Positions 36,485 through 47,994 of a stretch of DNA of 64,000 nt are shown here, piece by piece. Position numbers and translations under genes: made by a program. The stretch's first letter is position 1. Every line of letters begins with the position of its first letter. The stretch is from Romanomermis culicivorax (Eukaryota; Nematoda; Enoplea; Mermithida; Mermithidae): contig CAWUHX010000067.1 of assembly GCA_963922205.1 (NCBI GenBank), positions 992,001 to 1,056,000 of the forward strand. The letters run 5' to 3'. Below the pieces are notes generated by a model. The model saw only the letters and a program-made list of their open reading frames with translations. It made no database searches and was not told where the DNA came from.

Positions 36485-36605
36485 GTTAACTCCTTCTTTA
36501 TGTGTTTATATATAAATTTTACTCCATTTTGATAGCTCCGCCTCCTTTATATTTTTGTATAATTTTATTGGTTACTTTAGTAGCTCCCCCTTCTTATAAA
36601 TTTAT
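36485..36605 (+). promoter_or_regulatory. Spacer with CTCC-type words upstream of the capsid cluster
   Basis: Pyrimidine-rich words AACTCCTTCTTT (about 36487), AGCTCCGCCTCCTTT (about 36534) and AGCTCCCCCTTCTT (about 36581) recur here. They match those upstream of the first right-arm gene (30166-30300), so they may mark promoters. No reading frame is present. Function is inferred from repetition and position. Confidence 0.4.
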
Positions 36606-36648
36606 AACTGAGTGTTTAGTTGTTAAATGAAAAATTTTTTATTTTGAA

Positions 36649-36957
36649 ATGGATAGTAGTAATAGTACGCATTCAGAAACGTCTCGCATTAGCGTTTGGG
36701 AGTTTTTTGGAAAATGTCTACCTCGAAACCAAGTGGTTTTCTTCAGTCAGGTCATACTAATATACATTGTAGTCATTACAGCTATAATAAATTTATCTCG
36801 ATACAATAATAATGCACAATTGTGGGTTGGTCTTTTGTACGCTTGTATAGGATATTTATTACCTAGCCCCGTACCGACAGTATTACAGTCATCTAATTCA
36901 TTGAAGACCGTACCTATAGCAACAGCAAGTAACATTATAAATAATGACAACCTTTGA
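36649..36957 (+). CDS. Small two-helix membrane protein of Polintons
   Basis: 102 residues with a short N-terminal region, then PRNQVVFFSQVILIYIVVIT, a transmembrane helix, then INLS, and a second hydrophobic segment W-V-G-L-L-Y-A-C-I-G-Y-L-L-P. This pattern (V-F-x-Q-V-x-L-I-Y-I-V then a short loop and G-Y-x-L-P) is familiar from Polinton and adintovirus genomes next to the minor capsid gene. Its last bases overlap the start of the minor capsid gene by 14 bp, which suggests one transcript. Role unknown; no lesions seen. Confidence 0.7.
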   Translation: MDSSNSTHSETSRISVWEFFGKCLPRNQVVFFSQVILIYIVVITAIINLSRYNNNAQLWVGLLYACIGYLLPSPVPTVLQSSNSLKTVPIATASNIINNDNL

Positions 36958-37861
36958 AGATCAATTTTATATCACATTACCTAGTAATAGCAAAAATGGA
37001 AACAAGCCCTCTGATTTTTCAGCCCATCTACCTTACTGTTTAAAACTAGATGGAAGCTGGGAGGTAGGGCTAAGTGAAATAATATACCCCTATAGTTGGG
37101 CTACATTTACCAATCATGGTCGAGATAATGTAAAAACGTTAATTACGGACGGTGTTGGAAATAAGGTCAAAAAAATTAAAGTAATGGTTTTTGAAAAACA
37201 TTACTTTACCATATCTGAATTAATTGAAGAGTTGAATGCAAAAGTTGGAGCAGCTATTGCCGGAACTAATATGGAAATCATGTTTTCATACGATGAACAT
37301 AGTAGAGGATTAGTTAATTTGAAAATAAAAAGTGGTACAATCTTATGTAAAATCGATATAAGTAAACGGTTAATGGAGCTTCTAGGATTTAGTGCTACCA
37401 ATACTGAGGCCTATGCAACCGCTGATGATTTTTTAAATAGAGCTGTGAATATTAACTTATATACTGTTGGCAAGAAACCTCCAAAAAATTCTAACACACA
37501 TATTCCACCATCCAAAGCTGTTTTTCTTGCCGAGCCTGGAACTAATCATTTATACATGTTAGGCATTCAACCACCAAATTTGAATGATTTACAGAATTTT
37601 TATGTTTACTGTAATATTATTGAAAATCAGATTGTTGGAAATACTCTAGCACCGCTTTTACATATAGTAAATGTTCAGGGAAAATACAAAGATAATGTGA
37701 GTCGATTATATGAAACACCTCACTGTATACCCATTCAATTAAAAGAAATTACAGTACTCGAGATTAATATAAAAAACAGTATGAATGAGCTTATACCCTT
37801 TCAGTTTGGAAATGTTATAGTTAAATTACCATTTCGGCGACGTACTCCTTTATTCCTATAA
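36944..37861 (+). CDS. mCP: Minor capsid protein (penton-like, single jelly roll)
   Basis: 305 residues, uninterrupted. The opening FYITLPSNSKN and then L-D-G-S-W-E-V-G-L-S-E-I-I-Y-P matches the start of the Polinton minor capsid protein, which forms capsid vertices by a jelly-roll fold. Strand-rich sequence continues to the end at a basic RRRTPLFL tail. The length fits the family. It starts inside the end of the membrane-protein gene and is followed by 130 bp of spacer before the pVI-like gene. Confidence 0.88.
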   Translation: MTTFEDQFYITLPSNSKNGNKPSDFSAHLPYCLKLDGSWEVGLSEIIYPYSWATFTNHGRDNVKTLITDGVGNKVKKIKVMVFEKHYFTISELIEELNAKVGAAIAGTNMEIMFSYDEHSRGLVNLKIKSGTILCKIDISKRLMELLGFSATNTEAYATADDFLNRAVNINLYTVGKKPPKNSNTHIPPSKAVFLAEPGTNHLYMLGIQPPNLNDLQNFYVYCNIIENQIVGNTLAPLLHIVNVQGKYKDNVSRLYETPHCIPIQLKEITVLEINIKNSMNELIPFQFGNVIVKLPFRRRTPLFL

Positions 37862-37992
37862 GCATAGTATCAAATTTTTATTTACTCATTCATTCATTTG
37901 CATTTGGACACGTTGTCATCAGGTTGAAATTTCGCTAACGCTCTTAATTAATTAATTCATTTAGTTGTTCCTTTTGATTTTCAAAGCAAAAT

Positions 37993-38526
37993 ATGCATAC
38001 CGTATTTATCCCTGAAACCGTTGATTACTGGATCAAAATTTATCAACACAGCATTCAAGATAATCAATTTCAGTTAGGTGGTACCTTAGAAGGTTTCCTA
38101 GCAGCATATCCATATTATTATAGACATCAAGGAGCTGGAGTTGGTAATTTTTTTAAGAGTTTGTGGCGTCTAGCTATGCCTTTGTTAAAATCTGCAGGAA
38201 AGCATGCACTTGCTGCAGGTTCCAAAATTGCAGGCGATGTTGTAGAAGGCCGTTCTTTTAAAGAAAGTGTTGCTGAGCATGGATGAAACGCAGCTGGCAG
38301 CTTATTACACGAAACGGGCGAACGCATTCATAAAGGAAAAGGTTTAGGGAAGCGTAAACATATAAATTCTACGATACATATAAAAAGCAATAAAAAGTTA
38401 AATGATGGTCAGCATCAACAGCATCAAAAACAACAACATAAAGGTAAACACCTGAAACGACGTTCCTCATTCTTAAAAAAGACTCCACGTAGAGTAGTCA
38501 ATTTCAAGGATATCTATTCAAAATGA
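37993..38526 (+). pseudogene. pVI/pX-like minor virion protein, one in-frame stop
   Basis: The frame runs from ATG 37993 with TGA at 38284-38286, then stays open to a TGA at 38524-38526 (177 codons). Before the first stop lies a Gly-rich amphipathic segment, GAGVGNFFKSLWRLAMPLL, then K-S-A-G-K-H-A-L-A-A-G, D-V-V-E-G and the E-x-G end typical of adenovirus pVI-like membrane-active proteins. After it comes a very basic, Gln/His-rich tail. The last stop overlaps the ATG of the major capsid gene (ATGA), a tight coupling. Confidence 0.75.
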
Positions 38527-39922
38527 GTAAATTTATTGATGCTGCGTTGTCTCCTAGTAGTAAAACGGAGTTAGATTTATTTACCGTACCTCCAACACAA
38601 GTTGCTATTCGTAGAAGTTTTTGGTCTGAAATTCAGTTACAAAATCCTTGTACTAATGAAGGACCTCACGAGTTTGTTATTTCACCTGATTCGTATATGT
38701 TGGACTTATCAAAAAATTTTATATATTTTACTATTCGAATTACGAAAGCTAATGGTTCTGCTTGCACTTTAACAGCAGATGCCAACAACAATATCAGTGG
38801 TAACGTTGTGGCGCCAATTAATTTGATCGGCAAAACATTTTTTAAACAGATCAAGATGTACTTAAATGGAAAATTAATATCTGACAGGTAAGTTTTATAA
38901 TTAAATGTATGTTTACGTTTTTTTTAATTTTAACATTTCAACATTTCAGTGGGGATAGATATGCTTACAGATCTTATTTGGAAACGGAATTGAACTATGG
39001 TCGTGATGCTAAGTCGACACATGTTGCAGCTGCTGGTTATGCTTTTGAAAATGGCGATGTTCTTGATATAAAGAAAAACAAGGGTGCTTTGGAAAGAGTT
39101 CAGATGTTCAAAAACAGTGTAGTTGTTGAATTAATGGCTCCTATACACGCCGATCTATTTATGCAAGAACGTTTTCTATTGAATCAATGTACTTTGAAAA
39201 TTGATTTATACAGACATAGAGATGATTTTTGCTTGCAAAAATTTATATCTACTGACAACGAAGCTTATAAAATGTAGGTTAAAAGCATGTCTCTATTTAT
39301 TAAAAAAGTTGAAGTTGCAGATAATATCAATCTAGCTATTGAATCCATGTTACAAAATACAGCTGCAAAATACCCTATTCGTCAATGTCATGTTACAAGT
39401 CTATACATAACAACTAGTCGTCGCTCAGCTCCTCTGAACTCATTGTTCACAGGTCCTTTACCTCGTCGTCTCGTTGTGGCGCTTGTTGATGGTTCGGCTG
39501 CTAGGGGTGATTATTATCAAAGCCCCTTCAATTTTAAGCATTTCGGATTAAACGAGATTAAAATAACAAGTGGCACTACAACCTTACCTACAACACCATA
39601 TATGCTAAATTTTGAAGAAAACAAATATTTGCACACTTTTGTACAATTATTTGAGGGTGTAGGAATCGGTACAGATAACAAGGGTAATGAAATTACTCGA
39701 AATTCTTTTACAACGCATAACATGGTTTTTGTTTTTGATTTGACTCCTTGCGGTATGGATGGTAATTTTTGGGAACTTGTATGTGAAGGAACAACTAGTT
39801 TACAGATGAATTTTGGCGAGGATATACCAGATGGTGGTATTGAAGCACTTATATACCCAGAATTTGACTCTCTCGTAATGATTGATAAAAATCGTGAAAC
39901 CTTTACGGATTATAGTATTTAA
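38523..39922 (+). pseudogene. MCP: Major capsid protein (double jelly roll), one intron, one in-frame stop
   Basis: Exon 1 is 38523-38888, a 61-bp GT-AG intron follows (38889-38949), and exon 2 runs from 38950. TAG lies in frame at 39275-39277 and the frame then stays open to 39922. The order (DLFTVPPTQVAI, FVISPDSYMLDLS, IGKTFFKQIKMYLNGKL, YRSYLETELNYG, then R-R-L-V-V-A-L-V-D and F-D-L-T-P-C) is characteristic of the Polinton hexon-like protein that builds the capsid faces. The length of about 445 codons is a little short of the 500-600 typical of the family. AATAAA at 39964 can end the transcript. Confidence 0.9.
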
Positions 39923-39963
39923 ATACGTTATATTTATATGTACATTTCATCTCATTTTTTTAT

Positions 39964-39969
39964 AATAAA
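39964..39969 (+). promoter_or_regulatory. Polyadenylation signal of the capsid cluster
   Basis: AATAAA 42 bases after the major capsid stop codon, on the same strand. No further plus-strand gene follows inside the element. Confidence 0.5.
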
Positions 39970-40129
39970 AAATCACTTATAGTTGTTGTTTATACACTCC
40001 TTCTCTTTAGCTATTGTTTAGAAATATTCTTGCAATTTATTCCTAATTATACATAAACTTCCTTTTATTACTCCTTCTTTCCTTTATTTTCTCCTTTAAT
40101 TCTACAGTACTATGTAATTATCTTGTACG

Positions 40130-40392
<263 letters not shown>

Positions 40393-41129
40393 TTCATAGA
40401 AGAACTCTAAAGAAATTACCTTTACTATTAAACACAATAAATAAATAAAAAATTTCATTAATTTCAATTCAATTTAATTTATTTGAAACAAAATATATAC
40501 AAAATTTAAAACAAAATAAAATATATATACAAAATTTAAAACAAAATAAAATATACATATATACAAAATTTAAAACAAAATAAAATATACATATTTATAC
40601 AGATTTTACCTAAAAATAAAAACATTAAGTTTCAAAAAATTTTGCAAAAATTTTTACTTACATAGATACTATATGCATACGCATCCACAACCGCTACCGC
40701 GGCCACCATCGCAGACCTCGCTAGAGGTTTTACGCGTATCCACTAAAATTTTTACAAAATTTAATAACTATTTTAGTTAAACAAAAATTTTTACTCTAAT
40801 ATATATCATTTTAACTGTTAAGTAATAGGTACAAGATCTATCAATAGTCTTTATTTTATCGTAAATTTTTATCATATAAATTGTGTAAATAATTGAAAGC
40901 TTCTAGAATATTCTAGAAATGTTCTTTGTTAAGTTTTAGACAACTCAGCTATACACCATACATTAATATACATGAATTAAAAATCTGTAACATACTGCAG
41001 TTAGCACATTTTAACCTACGCATATTTATCTTGAAATATTGTAGTAAAAGCTTATAATAATAATTTTACTCTCATTAAATATAAAATTTATATGTCTACA
41101 ACGTGTTTTAACTATAACATCTGAACTTA
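40393..41129. other. AT-rich Polinton spacer
   Basis: Tandem AAAATTTAAAACAAAATAAAATATA units lie at about 40495-40600. A short GC-rich patch at 40676-40745 reads, on the minus strand, as a possible Cys/Gly-rich exon end behind an acceptor-like TTTTAG. It does not join in frame to the gene upstream of it, so it is not called. Confidence 0.4.
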
Positions 41130-41555
41130 CTAGAAACGTGGCAGCACTAGTTTTACCCTCTCCTCGACGTAGCGACCGTCGGCGTTTTCCCATTCAGCCC
41201 TCGCACCTGGGGGGAGGATATTCCACAGGTGCGAGGCTAGGTGGCCGTCGACCAGCGAAGGGTTTTCAAACATCCGGCGTAGACGTTTCATAAAACCCCA
41301 AAAGGGTTTCTGTCTAGCCGGATATTCAACCCCTCGCTGGCTTTTCCACCAGCTCTTGAAGTCCGTCGAGGCCTCCTCCCAAAAGACGGACGTTCACGCG
41401 TCAATGTCGGCCGTCGTTAAAAAGGGCTCTAAATTAATAATAATAAAATAGTATACATATTAATTTTTAAATCAAAATATTTGTAAAATCAATGTACCAT
41501 AAGCCTCGTAGGCGGCTCTCAACGTCGAAATAAACGTAACGAAAAAGGCTTCCAT
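41130..41555 (-). pseudogene. Unrecognised GC-rich two-exon Polinton gene, one in-frame stop
   Basis: Missed by simple frame scans because it is split. Exon 1 is 41555-41498 (M-E-A-F-F-V-T-F and on). A 69-bp GT-AG intron follows (41497-41429), then exon 2 from 41428 to TAG at 41130-41132. TGA lies in frame at about 41394. The product would be about 118 residues, Trp-rich, with W-W-K-S-Q-R-G, F-W-G-F-M-K-R-L-R-R and H-L-W-N-I-L-P-P-G-A. GC content is far above the flanking sequence, which suggests a separate origin or coding constraint. I recognise no family. Its place beside the terminal repeat, opposite to the capsid arm, fits an accessory gene. Confidence 0.55.
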
Positions 41556-41702
41556 TGGTAGTCTCGGGTGTCGCGCGCAAGTACAAAAATAAGAATGGTT
41601 CTTCTTCTTCTATTTTTTCTATTTATACCTCTTTACCCTCATTAAACCTTTTCCGGTTTTTTCTGCTTTTTGGTTGAATCTTTTTGGTTTTTCTTTGAAG
41701 GT

Positions 41703-41866
41703 TCTTGACTCTAGGTTATTCTAGAAAACTATCAAAATAACAATAATCACCACCTTAATTGTTTTGGTATTGCGTCTCTTTAAAGGTTTTAGGCTCTAGG
41801 TTATTCTAGAAAACTATCAAAATAACAATAATCACCACCTTAATTATTTTGGTAAAGCGTCTCTTG
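41703..41866. repeat. Tandem repeat of two 80-bp units in the right Polinton arm
   Basis: CTAGGTTATTCTAGAAAACTATCAAAATAACAATAATCACCACCTTAATT occurs twice in a row, the units starting at about 41711 and 41791. It lies 150 bp upstream of the unrecognised minus-strand gene and could be part of its control region. Confidence 0.8.
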
Positions 41867-42164
41867 CTACCGTGTTTTATAGAACCTTTGACCTTTTCTA
41901 GCATTTCTAATTGGTTTTACGATCTAAATGGCTTCAGCTGTCTAACCTTTCTATGCTTGCTCTGGGAAACACTCCGTATACAAAATCGTATCTACCTACA
42001 TAAATCATACAATATTATGTATTAATTTTCTATACGCAGAGTAACGTTCATGTATGGCTACCCTTGATGATTTAGTTCTTTTCTTTTCTTCTTTTTCTTT
42101 TCTTCAAATATTTTTTGTAGTATCAATTACTTTTTTACATCTAGAATATTTTTCATCTCAACTG

Positions 42165-42570
42165 TTCACTTTTCTACATGCGCTTTATGCCCCACTCTTT
42201 TGGGTCATTTTTCTATAAAAGAATTTGATCATTTACGACTTTATAAGTATAAACCCGTAGGAATAATGTTTCAAGTTTTATAGACTCTTAGAGTTTTTAT
42301 ATGTGGAATTGAGCATTCTTATCTAAAAGACCGTTCTAATTTGGACGATCGTTCAGTATGCAGGGCTTCCGATTAGCTATTCTGTGAACCTGCAGACAGC
42401 GCACCTCTTATTTTGGAGCCCGAGGGCGCGCTTTTTGAAGGACTTCCTCCATGGGCGGAGGGGGTCAATTTTATAAATGGATTCTTTCTTTCTTTCTTTT
42501 ATGTTTGCCATTTTTTGTTCATGTTATCATTATTTTTGTATTTAGACTACAGTATTTTGGTGATAAACAA
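42165..42570. repeat. Third, strongly diverged copy of the terminal-repeat interior
   Basis: Follows the order of the right terminal repeat: CATTTTTCTATAAAAG, ACCCGTAGGAATAATGTTTCA, GACGATCGTTCAG, an ACCTGCAG site, GGGCGCGC / GCCCGAGG, GGACTTCCTCC, and CCATTTTTTGTTCATGTTA. Match is patchy, well below that between the outer repeats. With 24213-24675, both arms carry an inner second copy. Confidence 0.6.
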
Positions 42571-42655
42571 AAATAAAATAGTGTTTCAAAAGTTTTATAA
42601 TAATAAACTAGAATGTTGCATTGAATTAAAAATTTTTGATACGTAAAGATTTTTT

Positions 42656-43456
42656 AACTCGTCAAATTTTCCGCATGCTTTTTATGACCTGCTCGTTTGG
42701 TCATCTTTCTATAAAAGACCTTATTTGTCTACATGCTTTTTACAGCCAGCTCGCTCTGGTCATTTTTATAAAAGACCTTCTTGGTCATTTTTGGCAGAAC
42801 ATCAAAATTTATATGCATGCACCCGTAAGGATAATGTTTCATCACGTAATGACTCTCCCGAGAATTTACTCATTAAACAGACCATTACTGACCAGATTGA
42901 CCATTCTGACATTTGTTGACTTGAACGATCTTTCAGAAAATGGGACCTCCGAAATATATTTACACCTGCAGGTGGCACCCTTTTGACAAAGGGGGTCTGG
43001 GGTGCAAATTTTTGAGGGCTTCCTCTTCCCAGAGGGGAAGCCGTTTTTACACATGATCTCTTTTTATTTCTTTTCCATTTTTTGTTCATTTTAGTTCTCC
43101 TTTTTGCGTTCATCATTGATTTTCCTTTTCCACCTACAGTAACACACCTATTACCCTAATTCAACTATTACCATAATCGAAAAAATTACCGTAATTCTAC
43201 TATTACGGTAACTCTAGAACATGCATTCTTAACCATACGACCTATAAATCGACCATATATGTTTACTGTACGACCTATAAATCGACGAAGAAATTATCCG
43301 TATATGTTTACTGTATGACCTGTAAATCCACCAAAAGTCGAACGTATATGTTTACTGTACGACCTATAAATCGGCCAAAAGTGACAAATTATAGGTCGTA
43401 CACAAAAGATAGGAGTATCCTTAAGCGTACGACCTATACGGTCCGGCCTTACTACT
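42656..43456. repeat. Polinton right terminal inverted repeat
   Basis: Reverse complement of 23388-24188 with few differences. It ends CCGGCCTTACTACT and is followed at once by the target duplication GACATG (43457-43462). Confidence 0.92.
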
Positions 43457-43947
43457 GACATGGCTCCCACTTCGTTTAATGTGACACAAGAAACTATTTC
43501 CCTACAAATCAAACAAATTGCTAAGGGTCATTCAAGGGCCATTTATACCTGCATCCTCTGATGATGGAACGGGACGGATCGTCAACAGCTTGAAACGTTC
43601 AGCCAGAAAATTCGCTTTCGGTCAATAAGGACAACTGCAAAATTGCGGAAAAAGACATCCGATAACGTTCAACCTAACTGGACCGAATGGAAACTTCCAT
43701 TCCATCGAAAAGGCCGATTATTGCCGATTTTAATCCTAGGAATCGCGCATGTAAATCCAAGGAATAAAACACTGTTCTATTTTTCAGGACTAAAGCCGAT
43801 TTTTTACATGCTAAGAATGGGGAAAAAATTGCTCGAAACTTCACAGGGTTACTTTTATCAATTGCCTAAACAGTATAAAACCTAAAAAACACCCAGTGTG
43901 CATGTTTATACAATCCACGTGTGTGGGAAGAAAGTTTTGTTTGGTTA

Positions 43948-44475
43948 AGCCCCATTCAGAAGTGACATATCCTATGATTTTTGTAACGGACAATCGCCGA
44001 CAGTCGGCGATTCTAAGGAATGAATAGAATGAATAGGCAATCTGCAGAAGGCCCAATTCAGAAGTCAACAAATCCTTTGATTTTTGTTGCCCCCAATTGG
44101 TGACTGTACATCTGAATTGGGCTTTATTTTCAGGTGCACCTTATTTTTTTCTGTGAAGGGAATGTCTAAACTCGTTGTTATGTTTTGTTTTTGTGACCTT
44201 TATTCCCTGAACATGGATTTTCCCCGATGTCCCTTTCCCCGAAAGCCCCTATTCCTTCAAAATCCCCATCCCCGAAGGATGAATAAGATTCCCGTTTCTC
44301 CGAACAATGCATTAGTCCTTATTGCGCTAACGTCCTGGTTCCCTGAATTCTTGATAAAATAATATTCTCGATTTCCCGAATGATTAATAAAATTTCATTA
44401 ATTGGCAACTGTCGCCATTTGTCGCCCATTAAATACAGTCGGTGACAGTTGTTGATTTCACTTCTGAATATGGCT
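43948..44475. mobile_element. PIF/Harbinger-like MITE, 528 bp
   Basis: Starts AGCCCCATTCAGAAGTGA and ends TCACTTCTGAATATGGCT, inverted with one gap, and is flanked by TTA on both sides (43945-43947 and 44476-44478). An internal second copy of the end (CCCAATTCAGAAGTCAACAAATCC) and its inverse TCTGAATTGGGCT lie at 44050-44123, as in the doubled ends of 17471-18351. No transposase. Confidence 0.7.
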
Positions 44476-44478
44476 TTA

Positions 44479-46210
44479 ATCTTGCCGAGTCTGTCGGATA
44501 ATTGTCAAAGGGCAAATTATACATACACGATCTAACGAAAAGTATTTGCACACCTATATGTCACAATATTATTCCTATCCGCAATGAAAACCAAAAAAGT
44601 AGGTTCAATTATTTGAATCAGTAAAAAACTCTATACTACAAAACACCCTAGTTTCTTCGCGAGAAAAAGCCAAAATTATTGAAAAAGCGGCCTAGCTTAT
44701 TCGCTGTTGATTTGGACAATTTGGACAAAATAGGATCGATACCTGAGTTTTATTGGAAAAATTTTGATCACTTGACCAGCTTATTGGGTGAAATTTTCCT
44801 CTGTTGTTTGCCTCCTAATGACAATTTTTTTATTTGTTGCAGTAATAGGCTTACTAAATTTTTTAACTTACTTTCATGGGCGGATCATTTAAAAATATGG
44901 GTGAAGCAGGACAAAATATCATCTGGGATGACATGGTGATGTCGGAGGTTGGAAACGAATTTATGGAAAATGTGCACGTAGATGGCATCATTATATGGGA
45001 CGACCCAGTTTTTGCAGGGTACATAATGCAATCCTTGATATAGCCGATTTATTTACGAGCCTCGGGATGCAAGAATAAGCAAAGAAATCTGTTGAAATGA
45101 GACTTGGTGGAAGTTGAGAAATATAATAAATTAATTGGTATCAAAAATAGACCTAATCAGTCACTTACTAATTCACCTAATCAGGCTGAAACCTTAGGTA
45201 GAATAAGTTTGCAACAGTTCGGTCAGTCTCAAAATCAACAAAGATCACCTGCTTTCATTCCAAAGAACTGCAGAAGATCAAATAACTCTCTGAGCTCAAG
45301 TAACTTCCAAACAGGGGCAAACCTAGAAGTCAGGCCGAGAATTGAGTTGTAAATGTAGACTTGCATGCTGGGTGGCACTCCAGAAATCCGGGGTCTAACC
45401 TGTGTTCCCTCCACTGCGAGTAATCCACTTAATGTCCGGCCGGGGGATGTTGTATTTCGGGCGGAAATACTCCACAAAATAATATAAACAATATTATAAT
45501 AAATGGCCTACTGGCCCGCCGATTTTCTCAAGTACAAAATATACAGATAATCAAAGAATGACCAAAAACATTGGCAACCAGCATTTTTATGCATGGTGTC
45601 TATGCAAATCGGCGTCGACACAAATCGCGTCGACTTTGGCTATTTCTTCGCAACCTAGAGATAGACCATGTCCATCCCCGACAAATCCACGGGCAAGTAA
45701 TGTAAGCCATCCAACATTTTATTTTTTCAAGTTGTAGTTCTAACTGCTGATTCCGTCTGGGAAAAAGGCGGTCGTATACTGAGAGTACTTTTCTTATTTT
45801 TCTTTCGGAGGTATGAAAAAAACGGAGTTACATACAATCATCATTTGAGATTAATGGCGCAGTACCAAAAGCTTGAACACCAAAAAATGCATTAAACACA
45901 AAAGGTTGTTGTCAAACAATAAAGTTTTACATAGAAGCAAAATGTCACCTTGATCTGGATAATTTTTCCTCAACACTGCCGATCCTGCGAATTCTCAATC
46001 AATCTATTCAGACAAAACAAGGGGCTGAGGAGAAAACATTGATGAAATAAATTTCTGGTAAGTTCGTTGAAATGAACCGAATTATTCGCTTCAAGGTTGT
46101 CGTCTGTTCGTCATTTTTATCCATGTTCGTACATTCAGACAAAATCTTCAAATACTCGCAGACACATACTGTATTTACCTAATCATGCAAAGTTTTACGT
46201 TTTTTTCCAT
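44479..46210. other. Intergenic stretch without a convincing gene
   Basis: Short plus-strand frames at 44679-44939 and 45104-45352 have no domain I can name; the second is Asn/Gln-rich and could be a retroelement gag remnant. No RNA gene was recognised. Confidence 0.35.
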
Positions 46211-46525
46211 GCAAGAGCACAGCACAGGTTTTTTCCTCAATCGACGCTTTTTGAGGAACTTTTTTTGAAATTGAGGAAAATTTTGTTGTGCTTAGGCACC
46301 ACTTTGAGGAAAATTTTTTGATGGTTTCCTGTCTGGAGATGCATTTTACGCGCTATAAAACCGAAAATTTTCGAAATTTTCGGGCGCTTCGCGCCGAATT
46401 TTAATTATTTAATACTTTTTCTTCATTATTCCAATGCGCGGTTAGAAAATTTCATTCCAGCTAATGCTTACAGCTTTTAATTATCAACATATTTCAAAAG
46501 ATTTGAGAATTCTTATACTCGTAAT

Positions 46526-47539
46526 CACTGTTTTTTTTCCCCAAATCGTGCTTTTTCGGGAAAAAAAATTCGGAAAGGGGAAAAAAATTTTGGGCTCTTT
46601 CCCCATTTGGGGAAGAAAATTTTGGGGATCGGATACAGAAAAGATGCATTTTGGTGCATTTTAGAAGGTCATAATCTCAAAATTTTCCGGCGCTTCGCGC
46701 CGATTGTAACTTTAATAATCATTATTATGCATTACGAACCCCTGGCGCGGCTTTTAGCATGTCTACTTTCATTTATCATATAATCTATAATAGTTTTCAT
46801 CATCTTGAACGTATTATCTCATGTTTTCATTGGTAATCTTCAATATTTTATCATGATATTTAATGAAGATTCGCATTTTTTACTTTTGAGAAAGATCAAT
46901 ACGTCAAGTCTCTAAGCTTTTTGATGCAATTATTTCTTTTCTAACGTAAAATCAATTTAAATGCTTCATGGAAATATCTTTCGGAAATTTATAATCTGCT
47001 TACTCCTATATTTTCGACCAAGTATGAGAGTTTACAAATAAATTATACTGGTTTTAAAATTTTTCAAGTAAAATTCTAGAAATTACGACTTTTGAACACA
47101 AAATTCAAATCTACTTCTTGAAATAAACGTTCGGAAAATTGATTTTCCAGCGTCGCAGAATATCAATACCCAAAAAATTTTTCCGGCGCTTCGCGCCGGA
47201 AAGATTAACATCCCTTTTAGGTTCTCACTTTTCAACATAGAGGACTTAACCATCGATTTCTCATGTAATTCAAAGTCATTATGCTTTTCGATAGTTTGCT
47301 TGAAAGATTGTTCCAATGCTTGTAGATTAAACTTTGAACTCGAAAATTTCAATTTTTTCCTCAATTTTGATGAATTAACGGGTCTAAAAACACCAGAAGG
47401 CTTGAAAAAGCCCAAAAACACGTAAATAAAGCGTCTGTGAGCATTTTTAAGCGAAAAAAACGACTTCGGGAAAATGGGGAAAAAAATTTTGATTCCTTTC
47501 CCCATTTGGGGAAAAGGCCCGGGGGAAAAAAAAACAGTG
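46526..47539. mobile_element. hAT-like element, family B/E type (CACTGTTTTTTTTCCCC ends), 1014 bp
   Basis: Starts CACTGTTTTTTTTCCCCAAATCG and ends GGGGGAAAAAAAAACAGTG, with a perfect 8-bp duplication CTCGTAAT (46518-46525 and 47540-47547). It carries GGCGCTTCGCGCC twice (about 46689 and 47186). No transposase frame. It lies beside an older relative at about 46213-46500 that starts CACAGGTTTTTTCCTC. Confidence 0.85.
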
Positions 47540-47558
47540 CTCGTAATATGAAGTTAAA

Positions 47559-47782
47559 CATACCTGTAAGACCTCCGACCAGTTGGGGGGGGTAACCGAA
47601 ATTTTGGGGGGGGGGGGGGAGTAGGAAAAAGTCGAAATTTTTCTCAAAAAAGGCCAAAAAACATACACTTTTTTGAAAAAATTTTTTTTTTCCAAACTGG
47701 GGGGGGGGGAATGATTTTGGGTATAGGGTTGGCCGAGTTGGGGGGGTCCCCCCCCCCCAACCCCTCCCCAAGTACAGGTATG
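47559..47782. mobile_element. hAT-like MITE, family C (CATACCTGTAAG ends), copy 1
   Basis: Starts CATACCTGTAAGACCTCCGACC and ends AGTACAGGTATG, with a perfect 8-bp duplication AAGTTAAA (47551-47558 and 47783-47790). Interior G-runs and C-runs and TTGGCCGAGTTGGGGGGG identify the family. It sits 11 bp downstream of the duplication of the element at 46526-47539. Confidence 0.87.
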
Positions 47783-47994
47783 AAGTTAAATGAATATTAT
47801 AGATACATCGTAAAAATGCCTAAATGAAAGAAAGAAAGAAATTTATTTAATGCGAATAAATACAAGAGTAAATGCGACTAATACAGAAAAGTTCATGGAC
47901 GTGACAAAAGCACGTGCGAATTGAGCTCTAAAAAGTGACTCAATTTAGACCGAAAACAGGGCATATTGTTCGAATGAATGATATCATTGGGTAG

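Noticed and set aside
25220-39277. Recoded stops (selenocysteine or readthrough) in Polinton genes
   Set aside because: All three stop codons appear, often several per gene, and together with frameshifts. Ordinary decay explains this better.
40676-40745. A third exon for the accessory gene (Cys/Gly-rich end)
   Set aside because: An acceptor-like TTTTAG is present, but the phase does not match the only donor-like site at the end of exon 2 (CTA-GTAAGT), and the joined frame would stop after a few codons.
42802-43116. 104-residue frame nearly identical to one at 23727-24041
   Set aside because: The identity comes from the terminal inverted repeats. The frame has no domain and no codon-like conservation beyond that of the surrounding repeat.
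45104-45352. 82-residue Asn/Gln-rich frame as a retroelement gag
   Set aside because: No zinc knuckle, protease or reverse transcriptase is nearby, so nothing supports the call beyond composition.
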